Below are positions 51,101 to 63,275 of a DNA stretch of 64,000 bases, in pieces (the stretch's first letter is position 1; every line of letters begins with the position of its first letter). The stretch is from Microthrixaceae bacterium. Its GTDB lineage: Bacteria; Actinomycetota; Acidimicrobiia; Acidimicrobiales; Microtrichaceae. The stretch covers positions 1 to 64,000 of the forward strand of contig JAOSKI010000034.1 of assembly GCA_027493675.1 (NCBI GenBank). Direction: 5' to 3'. The notes below the pieces were generated by a model. The model did not search any database and was not told where the DNA came from. It saw only the letters and a list, made by a program, of their open reading frames with translations. The position numbers were made by a program, and so were the translations under genes.

Positions 51101-51128
51101 CAACGGAGGGCCTCCCGGCCCTCCGTTG
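51101..51128. terminator. Strong hairpin terminator
   Basis: CAACGGAGGGCC (51101-51112), loop TCCC, and the exact complement GGCCCTCCGTTG (51117-51128) form a perfect 12-bp stem. It lies between the phasin-like gene and the converging acyltransferase and can serve both. No T-run follows. Confidence 0.85.
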
Positions 51129-51168
51129 TCGTTCTCGGGCAGGATGTCGCTCCCTGGGGTGGCAACGA

Positions 51169-52336
51169 TCAGCGACCGGAGACGTTCTTGTACTGCCGGT
51201 GCTTGCGGCGCAGGAACGGAGACTCGACCACCCGCCAGGACAACTCGGCGAGAGCGAAGCTCAGCGCGTAGACGATGATCGCACGGATCAACCAGCCGAC
51301 CTTGCCGGTGCCGATGGGTCCGATCACGTTGGGCACCTCGTGCCACAGGTACAGGCCGTAGGAGCGCTTGCCGACGTACACCAGGAACGGAATCGACATG
51401 GCCCTCGCCACCCCGGTGTCAGGGGAAGCAGTGGAGCCACAGAGCGGCTGCCAGCACACCGAACAGCGCGGTGTTGTAGCCGATGCTGTCGAATGACTCG
51501 AAGCCGGCGATGCGTCCGCTGCCCAGCAGGAAGGTCACCACCAGCAATCCACCGGCGATGCCGGTGACGTTGACCCAGCGCCTGGCTGCGTCGGTGAGTG
51601 GAACGATGTGCCTGCGAAGTATCGCGAGCATGCAGCCCATCACGAGCACGTCGAAGCGCATGATGGAGAAGCGCCACAGCGACTCGGCCCACCATGGGTA
51701 GGGGTCAGAGTCCCGGAAGTCCCGCGTGAGGTCGACGTCGTAGAGGCCCGCCGACAGGCGAACGGCCATCCAGAACACCACGAAGACGGCCGCGCCGATC
51801 AACAGCCGGCGTTGGTTGCGGGCCCGTGAGATCCCCCAGATGAGGGCGATCGGCCAGAAGAAGTAGAACCACTCCTCCACCGACAGAGTCCAGATGTGCA
51901 ACAACGCACGGGGATGCTCCGGGGTGCCGAAGCCGAAGAAGCCCAGAAGCAGGTGGTACGAGTACAGCGCCGCCGAGCCGATCTCGGCGAAGATGCCGGT
52001 CACACCCTCGCGGTAGAGCAGCGGTGAGACGAGCAACATGAACCCGAGGAACGCGTACATCGCGGGGAACAGGCGCAGTATCCGACGGTGGTAGAACCCT
52101 CGCAGGCTGATGCGGTCGTCGCGGTTCTGCTCGTCCAGCAGCAGGTTCGTGATGAGGAAGCCGGAGAGCACGAAGAACCAGTCGACGGTTATCACGCCAC
52201 CTTCGAGCCACTGCTCGGCGCCGAAGTGGTAGCCCATCACGATCAGCACCGCGAGGGCCCTGATCCCGTCAAGTGCCGGTTCGTAGCGCAGCGCCGGAGC
52301 GTCGGTGCGGATCAACGTCGAATCGGTCGTGGTCAC
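51169..52336 (-). CDS. OafA/YrhL-type membrane acyltransferase (one frame break)
   Basis: Acyltransferase-3 family protein with about ten membrane helices, expected to O-acylate a surface sugar. The start has LRYEPALDGIRALAVLIVMGYH, with the catalytic His, then FFVLSGFLITNLLLDEQNR and WTLSVEEWFYFFWPIAL. After a break near 51420 it ends YGLYLWHEVPNVIG and VVESPFLRRK. Its GTG overlaps the stop of the homologous upstream gene (GTGA). Confidence 0.9.
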
Positions 52337-53637
52337 GGCACCTCACCGCTGCGCACGGTACGCGTCCGGCCGATCTGGTCGACCCGGACCTTCATCGCGA
52401 GGAAGGGGCGCTCGATGTAACGATACGACGCGATTCCCGCCAGCACACCCAGAGAGGCCCCGATCAGGCCGAACAGCAGCTTGCGGGCCCCGTAGGAGTC
52501 GCTGATCAGTGGCAGGAAGAGCATCAAGGGGATCACGTGCCAGAGGTAGATGCCGTATGTCCGCACCCCCACCCAGCGCATCGGCGCCCACGAGAAGGTG
52601 GCGCGAACAGGGAGTCCCGGCGGAAGAACAGATCCAGGGTCGCAGGTCCGATGCACAACAACCCCACCTGGTATGCCCAGCCACCCCAGAGCTCGAAGCC
52701 GGCCACGCGGTTCCCGAGGAACATCACCGTGAAGAACCACGCCCAGCAGAGCGGCCCGACCACCGACATGACGCGGCGGAAGCGATCCGACAACGGTGGG
52801 GCCACACGCCGGGCGAACACCGCCATCAGTGACCCGTAGACGATCATGTCCGGCCTGAAGGCGGCCATGCGATAGGTGAAACCGGCCCAGGTGGGATCGT
52901 TCTCGTCGGTGAAGGTGACGCTGTCGCCCTTGATCACCACCATGTCCTGGAAGTGAGCGCGCAGGAAGAAGCAGACCGCGATGAACGCCACCGAGGCCAA
53001 CACGAGCTGCGCGTCCGCTCGCCGTGTCGCCCGGCGCAGCACGAAGGTCAGCAGGAGGGGCCACGCGAAGTAGAACTGCTCCTCCACCGTGAGGCTCCAG
53101 ATGTGCCCGATCGCTCCCGTCAGGGCGTCGGGGTCTGCGGCGGCGATGATGTTGTAGACGTACAGGCCGCCGCCGAGCACGTCCACCCACCAGTTGCTCA
53201 ACCCGTCCGCATCCTCCAGGAGCAGCACGCCCAGGATCGCGATGACCGAGAACACTGCCAGCATGGCGTACATGGCTGGGAACAGCCGCAGGGCGCGCTT
53301 GGTGTAGAAGTTGCGCAGCGAGACCGAGCTCCGACGGTTCTGCTCATCCAGCAGGAGGCTTGTGATGAGGAATCCGCTGGAGACGAAGAACCAGTCGATG
53401 AGTATCGGCCCACCCCCGCAGGAACCCGAGGACCTCGGCGTGGTAGAGCACGACCACCAGGATGAACACGCCGCGGAACCCGTCGAAGCTGGGGATGTGG
53501 CCGAGAGGTGGAGCGTCCAGCTGTATCCACCGCTTCTCCGGGAGTCCCAGCTGTCGTCGCCATCGCCCCTCGTCTGAGGACAGTCGGTTTCCGGGCGGGC
53601 AGCTCCCCTTGACCACCCGACCCAGCCAAGTTCCCAT
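52333..53637 (-). CDS. OafA/YrhL-type membrane acyltransferase, second copy (two frame breaks)
   Basis: Paralog of its downstream neighbour. HIPSFDGFRGVFILVVVLYHAEV carries the catalytic His, then WFFVSSGFLITSLLLDEQNRR, HIWSLTVEEQFYFAWPLLL and YGIYLWHVIPLML with YIERPFLAMK. Breaks lie near 53410 and 52605. It has an N-terminal extension of about 45 residues before the first helix. The two tandem enzymes may place different acyl groups or act on different positions; that is inference. Confidence 0.9.
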
Positions 53638-53732
53638 GCTACCGACGCTTTCGCAATACTGTCGATACACCGCACTCGGCAGTCATGGGATTCGTTGGGC
53701 CCGTCTGTGATGACATCGGTCCTGGCAGGTGC

Positions 53733-55823
53733 TCACACGTCGAGGATCTCTCGGTCGACCAACTCGGAGTTGTCGAGCAGGTACTTGCGGCGCCGAGCGA
53801 CGTCGTTGCCCATGAGCGTCTCGAAGAGATCGGCCGCCGCGGCCGCCTCGTGCGCGTCGTCCATCGTGATCCGCCGCAGGATGCGGGTCTCGGCGTCGAG
53901 GCAGGTGACAGCGAGCTCTTCGGTGTCCATCTCGCCGAGGCCCTTGAAGCGCACCCACTGGAGGTTCTCTGCCTTTCGGCCTCCCCTGACCAGCTCCTGG
54001 GTGAGGCGCTCCTTGTCCTCGTCGCTGAGCGCGTGCACGGTGTCGTCACCAACCTTCACCGTGTAGAGCGGTGGCTGCGCGGCGAACACCCGGCCCGCCT
54101 CCAGCAACGGCCGCATGTAGTGGTACATGAGCGTGAGCAGCAGACAGCGGATGTGGGACCCGTCTACGTCCGCGTCGCAGAGGATGATGATCCGCCCGTA
54201 CCTTGCCTGGTCGAGGTCGAAGTCGTGGCCGGACCCCGCGCCGATCGCGGCGAAGAGCGCCTGGGCCTCGGCGTTGTCGATGACCTGCTTCATCGTCGAC
54301 TTGGAGGCGTTTACGACCTTGCCGCGTAGCGGCAGCACCGCCATGGTCTCGGCGTTGCGTCCCGCCTTGGCAGGCCCGGCCGCCGAGTCACCCTCCACGA
54401 TCAGCAACTCGGAGTCCATGCCGTGGCGACGTGAGTCGGCCAGCTTGTCGGGGCGACCGGCCGAGGAGATGTTCGCCGCCTTGCGCCTGGCGTCGAGAGC
54501 GGCCTTGGCCTGGACGCGGTTGACGATGGCGCTGGTGACTTTGTCGCGCAGCGCGTTGATGTGGCTCTTGCGGCCACCACCTTCGAGCCAGTTCGCGAGG
54601 CCGTCGCGCACCACCTCATAGGCGATCGACTGGATCTGCGGTGTGCCGAGCTCTTGCTTGGTCTGGCCCTTGAACTGCGGTTCGGGGAACGTCACCTTGA
54701 CCGCCGCGACCAGGCCTTCCTGCACGTCGGCCTTCTCCGCTCGGTCCTTGCCCGACTTCGCGAACTTCGCCAGCTTGCGGTTGTCCTTGACGATCAGGTC
54801 GTTGCACACGCGTGTCAGTGCCCGGTCGAAGCCCGAGACGTGCGTGCCGCCGTCGGGAGTGGGGATCGTGTTCACAAAGCTGTCGATCCTGCTGTCGTAC
54901 CCGCTGGTCCAACGCAGGGCGGCATCCACGGTCACGGTGCGCTCGACCACGGTCATCCTTCCCTCGACCGGGACCTTCTCCTCGAACGAGCCGGTGCCGT
55001 GCAGCGTGATCACCTCGGTAACCGGGACGCCGGGATGCATCGCGACCAGGTCCGCCAATCCGCCCTTGGCAACGAACTCCTCGGTGGTGCCGCCGGATCG
55101 CTTGTCGATCACCCGCACCTTCAACCCCGGTACCAGGAAGCACACCAGCGCAGCATGCTCGGCCACCAGAGCAGGGTCGATGGCCAGGCCGGGGTCGAAC
55201 AGGTCGAGGTCGGGCCAGAAGCGGACCCTCGTACCGGTTCGCTTCTCGGGGACCTTTCGCACCTTCTCGAGCGCGGAACCTGCAGTGAAGCGCCCCTTGG
55301 CGTCGATCCGGCCAGGCACACGGTCCACGAAGCTCAGGCGATGGGTCTGGCCCTCGCGGTCGACCTCCACGATCAGCTTCTCGGCCAGTGCGTTGACCAC
55401 CGAGGCCCCCACACCGTGCAGGCCCCCTGACGCGCTGTAGGCGCCGCCACCGAACTTGCCTCCGGCGTGCAGTTCGGTGAACACGATCTCGAGCGCGGTG
55501 CGCTTGCCGTCCTTGCGTCCGATGGGGATGCCACGGCCGTTGTCGCCCACCTCCACCGAACCGTCTCGGTGAAGGGTCACCTCCACGAGGTTGGCGTGGC
55601 CTGCGGCAGCTTCGTCCACCGCGTTGTCGATGAGCTCCCACACCAAGTGGTGCAATCCGGCGGGCCCGGTGCCGCCGATGTACATCCCCGGGCGCTTGCG
55701 GACCGCGTCGAGTCCTTCGAGGAGCTGGATGCTCCTTTCGTCGTAGGCATCCGATGTGCGGTTGGTCGCCGCCTTGGACGACTTGGAGGTATCGACGGGG
55801 GCATCGTCATTCAGTCTCCCCAT
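53733..55823 (-). CDS. parE: DNA topoisomerase IV/gyrase subunit B
   Basis: Intact 696-residue type IIA topoisomerase ATPase subunit. The GHKL ATPase site shows ELIDNAVDEAAAGHA, VGDNGRGIPIG and SGGLHGVGASVVNAL. The TOPRIM domain has LLIVEGDSAAGPAKAGR and ILCDADVDGSHIRCLLL. QFKGQTKQELGTPQIQ is typical of ParE/GyrB. Pairing with a ParC/GyrA-type gene and the non-oriC context favour topoisomerase IV, but gyrase cannot be excluded without seeing the rest of the genome. Confidence 0.93.
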   Translation of the reverse strand: MGRLNDDAPVDTSKSSKAATNRTSDAYDERSIQLLEGLDAVRKRPGMYIGGTGPAGLHHLVWELIDNAVDEAAAGHANLVEVTLHRDGSVEVGDNGRGIPIGRKDGKRTALEIVFTELHAGGKFGGGAYSASGGLHGVGASVVNALAEKLIVEVDREGQTHRLSFVDRVPGRIDAKGRFTAGSALEKVRKVPEKRTGTRVRFWPDLDLFDPGLAIDPALVAEHAALVCFLVPGLKVRVIDKRSGGTTEEFVAKGGLADLVAMHPGVPVTEVITLHGTGSFEEKVPVEGRMTVVERTVTVDAALRWTSGYDSRIDSFVNTIPTPDGGTHVSGFDRALTRVCNDLIVKDNRKLAKFAKSGKDRAEKADVQEGLVAAVKVTFPEPQFKGQTKQELGTPQIQSIAYEVVRDGLANWLEGGGRKSHINALRDKVTSAIVNRVQAKAALDARRKAANISSAGRPDKLADSRRHGMDSELLIVEGDSAAGPAKAGRNAETMAVLPLRGKVVNASKSTMKQVIDNAEAQALFAAIGAGSGHDFDLDQARYGRIIILCDADVDGSHIRCLLLTLMYHYMRPLLEAGRVFAAQPPLYTVKVGDDTVHALSDEDKERLTQELVRGGRKAENLQWVRFKGLGEMDTEELAVTCLDAETRILRRITMDDAHEAAAAADLFETLMGNDVARRRKYLLDNSELVDREILDV

Positions 55824-55834
55824 GCCGTATGGAC

Positions 55835-55886
55835 GCGCTGGTTCACCAGCGCTCCCGTGCAGTGGTGACGCGCTGGTTCACCAGCG
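55835..55886. repeat. Two copies of a hairpin between parC and parE
   Basis: GCGCTGGTTCACCAGCGC at 55835-55852 has 7-bp arms and a TTCA loop. The nearly identical hairpin recurs at 55870-55886, 35 bases on. Both lie in the leader of parE and the trailer of parC (minus strand). Confidence 0.85.
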
Positions 55887-55957
55887 GCCGAAGCCCACGC
55901 CGAGCATCCGTCGGCGGGTCTTGCGCGAGACGAGGTCACGACCGGTGTGCTCCATCG

Positions 55958-58311
<2,354 letters not shown>

Positions 58312-58468
58312 GACGTCTCCTCAGCGGTGTTTCCGGTCACGACCCGTTCGGGGTCGACGGTGACCCCACGGGGATGGGTCACCAGTGCTCCATTGTCGCC
58401 CACCGGCGCGATCAGGAGTGTGATCGGTCCGGCGGGTGCCCGTGGTGTGGCACACCCAGGGTTCGGGC

Positions 58469-60406
58469 CTACTGGACCTCGGTGGTGGCGTCTCCCACTC
58501 CGGCCGCCTTGGCGGCCTTCAAGCGCTCGCCGCGGTCGATCTCGAGCTCCACCAGGGCGTGCTGGACCGCAGCGAACTGCTCAGGAGTCACCTTCGGCAG
58601 CCCGAACGCGCCGTGGACGAACGCTGCGGTGTCCGCCCGGTAGTCGTGGCCGAACGACTTGAACTCTCCCGGCACCGTGCGCATCGCGTTCATGGCGTCC
58701 ACGACCACCTGGACCAGGGTCAGCACGGGGATCCAGTCCATCTCGTCGGGCACGTTGCGACGTTCCACGCCCTCGACGAGCCAAGGCGGCCGCTTGACTG
58801 CGAGGGCGTGGCGACATCAGGGCTATCGGGTCGTTGTCGTGGTCGAGGATCACGGCGCGCATGGCGTTGCGCTGCTCGTCGGTGAGCTCTGCGAACTGCT
58901 CAGGCCGGTCGAAGGCGCCCACGCTCCCCTCGGGAACGGTCGGGCCCCTGCCCTCACGCATGCCGGTTCGTGACCACTTGGCCAGACCTGGCAGACCGAA
59001 CCAGAGCGCCCGGTCCACCCCGTAGTGCTCGAGCCCCTCGATGCCGGTCCGCATGACGATGTCGGAGGATGCCCACGCTCCGAGGCTCTCGCCGAAGACG
59101 AAGACCCTCGGGCGCCGCTGCGGTGGGCGGTCCGCGAGGCGCTGCTTGACACTCCACATCAACAGCCGGAACTGCGAGCGCCCGGAGTGCCACGGTCTGC
59201 ACCGCGAGGAACGACGGGGAGCGTCCGTACTGGACGCACGCCGTGGCCATGTCGCCACGGGTGAACAACTCGGCCGCGGAGACCACGGCCTGGTCCACCC
59301 AGCCGGTTCCGGTGGGGGAGAACAGCAACAGATGGGAGCGGTCGAGCGCGCCGAGCCGCTCCATCTCGTCGCACATCATCTCCGAGCGACCAGCCGCGTA
59401 CACGGGCTCGGAGTTCACGCCTACGTATGCCCGCACGGGCTCGGCCACCGCGGGCTCGCCGAGGGTCTCCTCGATCAACTCGGTGGTCACCACGTCGGTC
59501 ACGTAGCGACGGCCCTGCAGGCCCAGCTCGCCGAACGGTGAGATCGACGCCGGTCCGCCCGAGACGTGCGCAGATGTCGGAGGTTCGTCGTATCCGGGTT
59601 CGACCTTCTCGTTCGCCCTGGCGATGCGGGACACTCCAGCGTTGTACGCGACGGCGCGCCGACACCCCACGCCGCGGCGTTGACGGCCCGTCCGATGATC
59701 TGATGCGGGACGTCGGGACCGAAGAAGTCAGCGGTGCCCCTGGCGGATCCTCGGAAAGCCTTGGCCAGCAAGTGTCCGACGGTCGACACGGCGACGCCGA
59801 TCCCAATGGTGCCGATCAGGTTCGCCGGCTTGTCCTCGTCGGTCCAGCGTTGGACCAGTGAGGTGCTCGTCTTCAGTGACCTGCTGGAGCGGTACAGCGC
59901 GTATCCGGCACCCGTGGCGCCGATCAGGAGTGGGCGCCAGGGTCCTCTGGCGGGGAAGCGTTGCTTCACCTCCTTCGCGGATTCGTGGATCATGCCACCC
60001 AGGGATGCAGCGACGGTCAGGTCGCCGATGCTGCGCACGCTCGATACCAGGGTGTGCTCGTCGTCGGTCTCGGAGATGTTGGCCAGCGACCAGCCTGCTG
60101 CCGCCATCCCGCCGCGTGCCAGCAACCGCCAGCCGACGGGGAGTCCTCGGGTGCTATGCGAGTTGCCGCCCAGTGGACCGGAGCGTTCACGATCGCTGCG
60201 GCGAGCACCGCAAGCCCCGCCGCCATGCCCTGGTGCAGGGTCGCCCGTGGCATCAGCGACGGTCCGTAGGCGTCGACCAGCGACGTCGCCTCCAGTGGGG
60301 CGGACGGGCTGCTGAGCAGGGGGCTGATCGCCTCGGCGAGCTCGTTTGCCGCGTTGTCGACGAACGATGATGCCGTGCTTGGGTTCACTGCGTTCCGGTC
60401 GGGCAT
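58469..60406 (-). CDS. Membrane-linked alpha/beta-hydrolase (Abhydrolase_9 type, several frame breaks)
   Basis: Two-part protein. The N-terminal half is membrane-spanning or membrane-facing (QGMAAGLAVLAAAIVNAP, LIGATGAGYALYRSS, NLIGTIGIGVAVSTVGHLLA). The C-terminal half is an alpha/beta-hydrolase with the nucleophile elbow FVFGESLGAWASSD, HLLLFSPTGTGWVDQAV upstream of it, and a possible catalytic His in EFKSFGHDYRADTAAF. Breaks fall near 60165, 59655, 59185 and 58805. Members are common in actinobacteria but their substrates are unknown. Confidence 0.82.
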
Positions 60407-60568
60407 GTGCGCTCCACTCGCTTGGGCCTGTCGGACCCCGTCGGTCGTCGATCAGACGGGACAAGTATTCCGCAGAGAGCGGGCTTTCGGCATCAACCGC
60501 CGTCGATCGATCCACTCTCGAAATGAACCGCCTTCGACAATCGGTGTCCGTGCTGCGATACTCCGCGG

Positions 60569-62111
60569 ATGACCGATACACCCTGGCTGGATGACGCGTG
60601 CTCGCTGGTGGAGGCGTTCCGCAAAGGAGAGCGCTCGCCCGCAGAGGAGCTCGCTGCGAGCTTCGATGCCGTTGAGCGCAGCGACCTCAACTGCTTCTCG
60701 TTCCTCGATCGCGACCGCGCGGAGGCCGCAGCGAAGGCCGCCGATGTGTCCAAGCCGTTCGGCGGCGTGCCTTTCGGTGTCAAGGAGCTCGACCAGATCC
60801 AGGGCTGGCCCGACACCCAGGCCTCGCTGCTGTTCGCAGACAGGGTGGCGAAGTACACGGGCCACGCGGTCGGTCGCGCGATCGACATCGGTGGAGCGGT
60901 ACCGATCGGACTCACCACGGCCAGTGAGTTCGGTGGCCTCAACGTGAGCGTCACCAAGCTCAACGGCGTCACCCACAACCCGTGGCGTCACGGACGCACC
61001 TGCGGTGGATCGTCCTGTGGGAGCGCCTCGGCGGTGGCGGGCGGCCTTGTGTCTCTCGCATCCGGCGGTGACGGAGGTGGCTCGCTGCGTATCCCGGGTG
61101 GCTACACCGGGCTTCTCGGTTTCAAGGGGACCTATGGTCGCACGACGCGTGGCCCGGCCGCATACTCCCGGCCGGGCACCGTGGTACTCGGCAACATGGC
61201 CCGTTCGGTGCGTGATGCGGCGCTACTACGACGTCGTTTGCGGAGTCGACCCGACCGACCCGACCGCGCTGCCCTCGTCGGGCACCTGGGAGGCCGACCT
61301 GGGCACCCATGAGCTGAAGGGTCGCAAGGTGGCGATCCTGCCCTCGATCGCCGGTGTGCAGCTGGAGCCGGGTGTGGAGGAAGCCACGCGTGCCGCGGCA
61401 GGTGAGTTGATCGCCGCGACCGGGATGGTCCCGGTCGACATCACCCTCGAACTTCCGAACCTCGCTGCGCAGTGGGCGATGGGCAACCTCTCGACGCTGG
61501 TGCCCGAGCTCGGGCCGATGTGGCCCCGTCGCCGCAAGGAGCTCACCTACGAGATCGAGGTGGGGATGATGCTGGCGGAGACCTTCTACAACATCCACGT
61601 GGCAGGTGTGGCCGAACAACGTCGGGTGCAGTCCTACCAGGCGATGGCGCAGGCGTTCTCGCAGGTCGACTTCATCATGTGCGCCACCAACCCGGGTCCC
61701 GCGTTCCCCGCCGACAAGACCAACAGCAGCCCCGAGCGCACCCCGCTCGACGTGCTCGGCGAGAGCACGGCGGCCGACCTCCTTGCACGGAGCGGACTCA
61801 AGGCCGTGCGGGTCGCGTCCGGTTTCGCCCCGCGCCTGCCGAATGCGATCCTCGACGCGGTGACCGAGAAGGCACCCGACGTGGTGACGATGGGCGGCCT
61901 CACCATCATCTCCAACCTGTACGGCAACCCCGCTGTGTCGATCCCGGGTGGAACCGTCGGCGGTCTGCCCGTGGGCTTGCAGGTGCTGGGCCGTCCACAC
62001 GAGGACGCGTTGCTGTTCGATGTGGCGCTCGCAGCCGAGCGACACATGCCGTGGCCGCTGGTGGCTCCTGCGGTGACCGAGCAGACCCGAAGGTCGGAGA
62101 CGGTGTCGTAG
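60569..62111 (+). CDS. Amidase-signature-family hydrolase (one frame break)
   Basis: Amidase of about 514 residues. The Ser-cisSer-Lys triad is visible: Lys in [14 protein letters not shown], cis-Ser in the glycine-rich [18 protein letters not shown], and the nucleophile in [42 protein letters not shown] is the conserved C-terminal block. The frame breaks near 61220. It resembles general amidases (AmiA2-like) rather than GatA, since no gatC/gatB genes adjoin. The substrate is unknown. Confidence 0.9.
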
Positions 62112-62132
62112 GAGCCGCCGAAGCCGGAGCCG

Positions 62133-63154
62133 TCAGCCCAGTATGAGCTCAGCCGCGATGCGCATCTGACCGGGATCGGTGGGGTACATGGTGACGGTCG
62201 TGACCGGGCTGTCACGCCAGGCCCCGAGTCGTTCGGCGATGCGTTCGGGTGGCCCCACGAGCGAGATCTCATCAGCGAACTCGGTCGGGACTACCCCGAC
62301 GGCTTCGTCCTTGCGGCCTTCGAGGAAGAGGTCCTGGATGCGGTGGGCCTCCTCCTCGAAGCCCATGCGCGCCATCAGGTCGGTGTGGAAGTTCCTTCCC
62401 TTGGCGCCCATGCCGCCGATGTAGAACGCGAGCATCGCCTTCACCGGGGCGAGTGCCGCTTCGATGTCGTCGGTGATCGAGATGTTCGCCATGGCGATCA
62501 CCTCGAAGCCCTCCTGGCGCCCGAGAGGTGCTCCGCGCACACCTCCTGTCGGAACGGCGAGTAGTACAGCGGGATCCAACCATCGGCGATCTCGGCGGTC
62601 ATGGAGACGTTCCTGGGCCCCTCGGCTCCCAGGAAGATCGGGATCTCGCGTCTCAACGGATGGGTGATCGACTTGAGCGACTTGCCGAGGCCAGTCGAGT
62701 CCGCTCCGTGGTAAGGGTGTTGGTAGAACTCCCCGTCGAAGTCGAGGGGCTCCTCGCGGGCGATCACGCGGCGGATGATCTCCACGTACTCGCGGGTGCG
62801 CGCCAGGGGCTTGCGGTAGGGCTGGCCGTACCAGCCTTCGACCACCTGTGGTCCCGATGCTCCGAGGCCGAGGACCAGACGTCCGTTGCTGAGGTGGTCG
62901 AGGGTGATCGCGTGCATGGCGGTCGCGGTGGGTGTGCGTGCCGAGATCTGCGCGACCGAGGTTCCCAGGCGGATCCGGCTCGTGTTGCCGGCCAGGTAGG
63001 CCAGCGGCGAGAACACGTCGGAACCCCACGCCTCGGCGGTCCAAACGGAATCGAACCCGAGGCTCTCGGCCTCCTTGGTGGTCTCGATCAGGCTGGGTGG
63101 AGGTAGCTGCCCCCAGTATCCCCAGATCATCCCGAGCTTCAGGTCATTGGTCAT
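62133..63154 (-). CDS. F420-dependent LLM-class oxidoreductase (one frame break)
   Basis: Luciferase-like TIM-barrel enzyme of about 340 residues using coenzyme F420. [54 protein letters not shown] and [19 protein letters not shown] are typical of the Rv3520c-like group. After a break near 62520 the C-terminal half has [18 protein letters not shown] and a final [13 protein letters not shown]. Its ATG lies seven bases after a run of GGAG-containing hexamers. Confidence 0.9.
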
Positions 63155-63159
63155 CGTTC

Positions 63160-63183
63160 AGCTCCAGCTCCAGCTCCAGCTCT
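63160..63183 (-). repeat. Hexamer repeat carrying the ribosome-binding site of the LLM gene
   Basis: Four AGCTCC-type units (the last AGCTCT) read GGAGCT on the coding strand. Each unit repeats a GGAG Shine-Dalgarno core; the nearest ends seven bases before the ATG at 63154. Confidence 0.85.
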
Positions 63184-63189
63184 AGTTCC

Positions 63190-63236
63190 GTTCTGTGTGG
63201 TGTGCGTGGCGCTCAGCGCCACGCACACCACAGAAC
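63190..63236. terminator. Long hairpin terminator
   Basis: GTTCTGTG then GTGTGCGTGGCGC on the left pairs with the 21 bases at 63216-63236, with a TG bulge on the left arm and a TCA loop (63213-63215). It lies downstream of the crotonase gene and upstream of the LLM gene. Confidence 0.85.
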
Positions 63237-63270
63237 GAGTCGTTGGCTCTTGAGAGTCGTTGGCTCTTGA
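63237..63270. repeat. 17-bp tandem duplication
   Basis: GAGTCGTTGGCTCTTGA occurs at 63237-63253 and 63254-63270, directly between the hairpin and the stop of the crotonase gene. Confidence 0.92.
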
Positions 63271-63275
63271 GCAAG

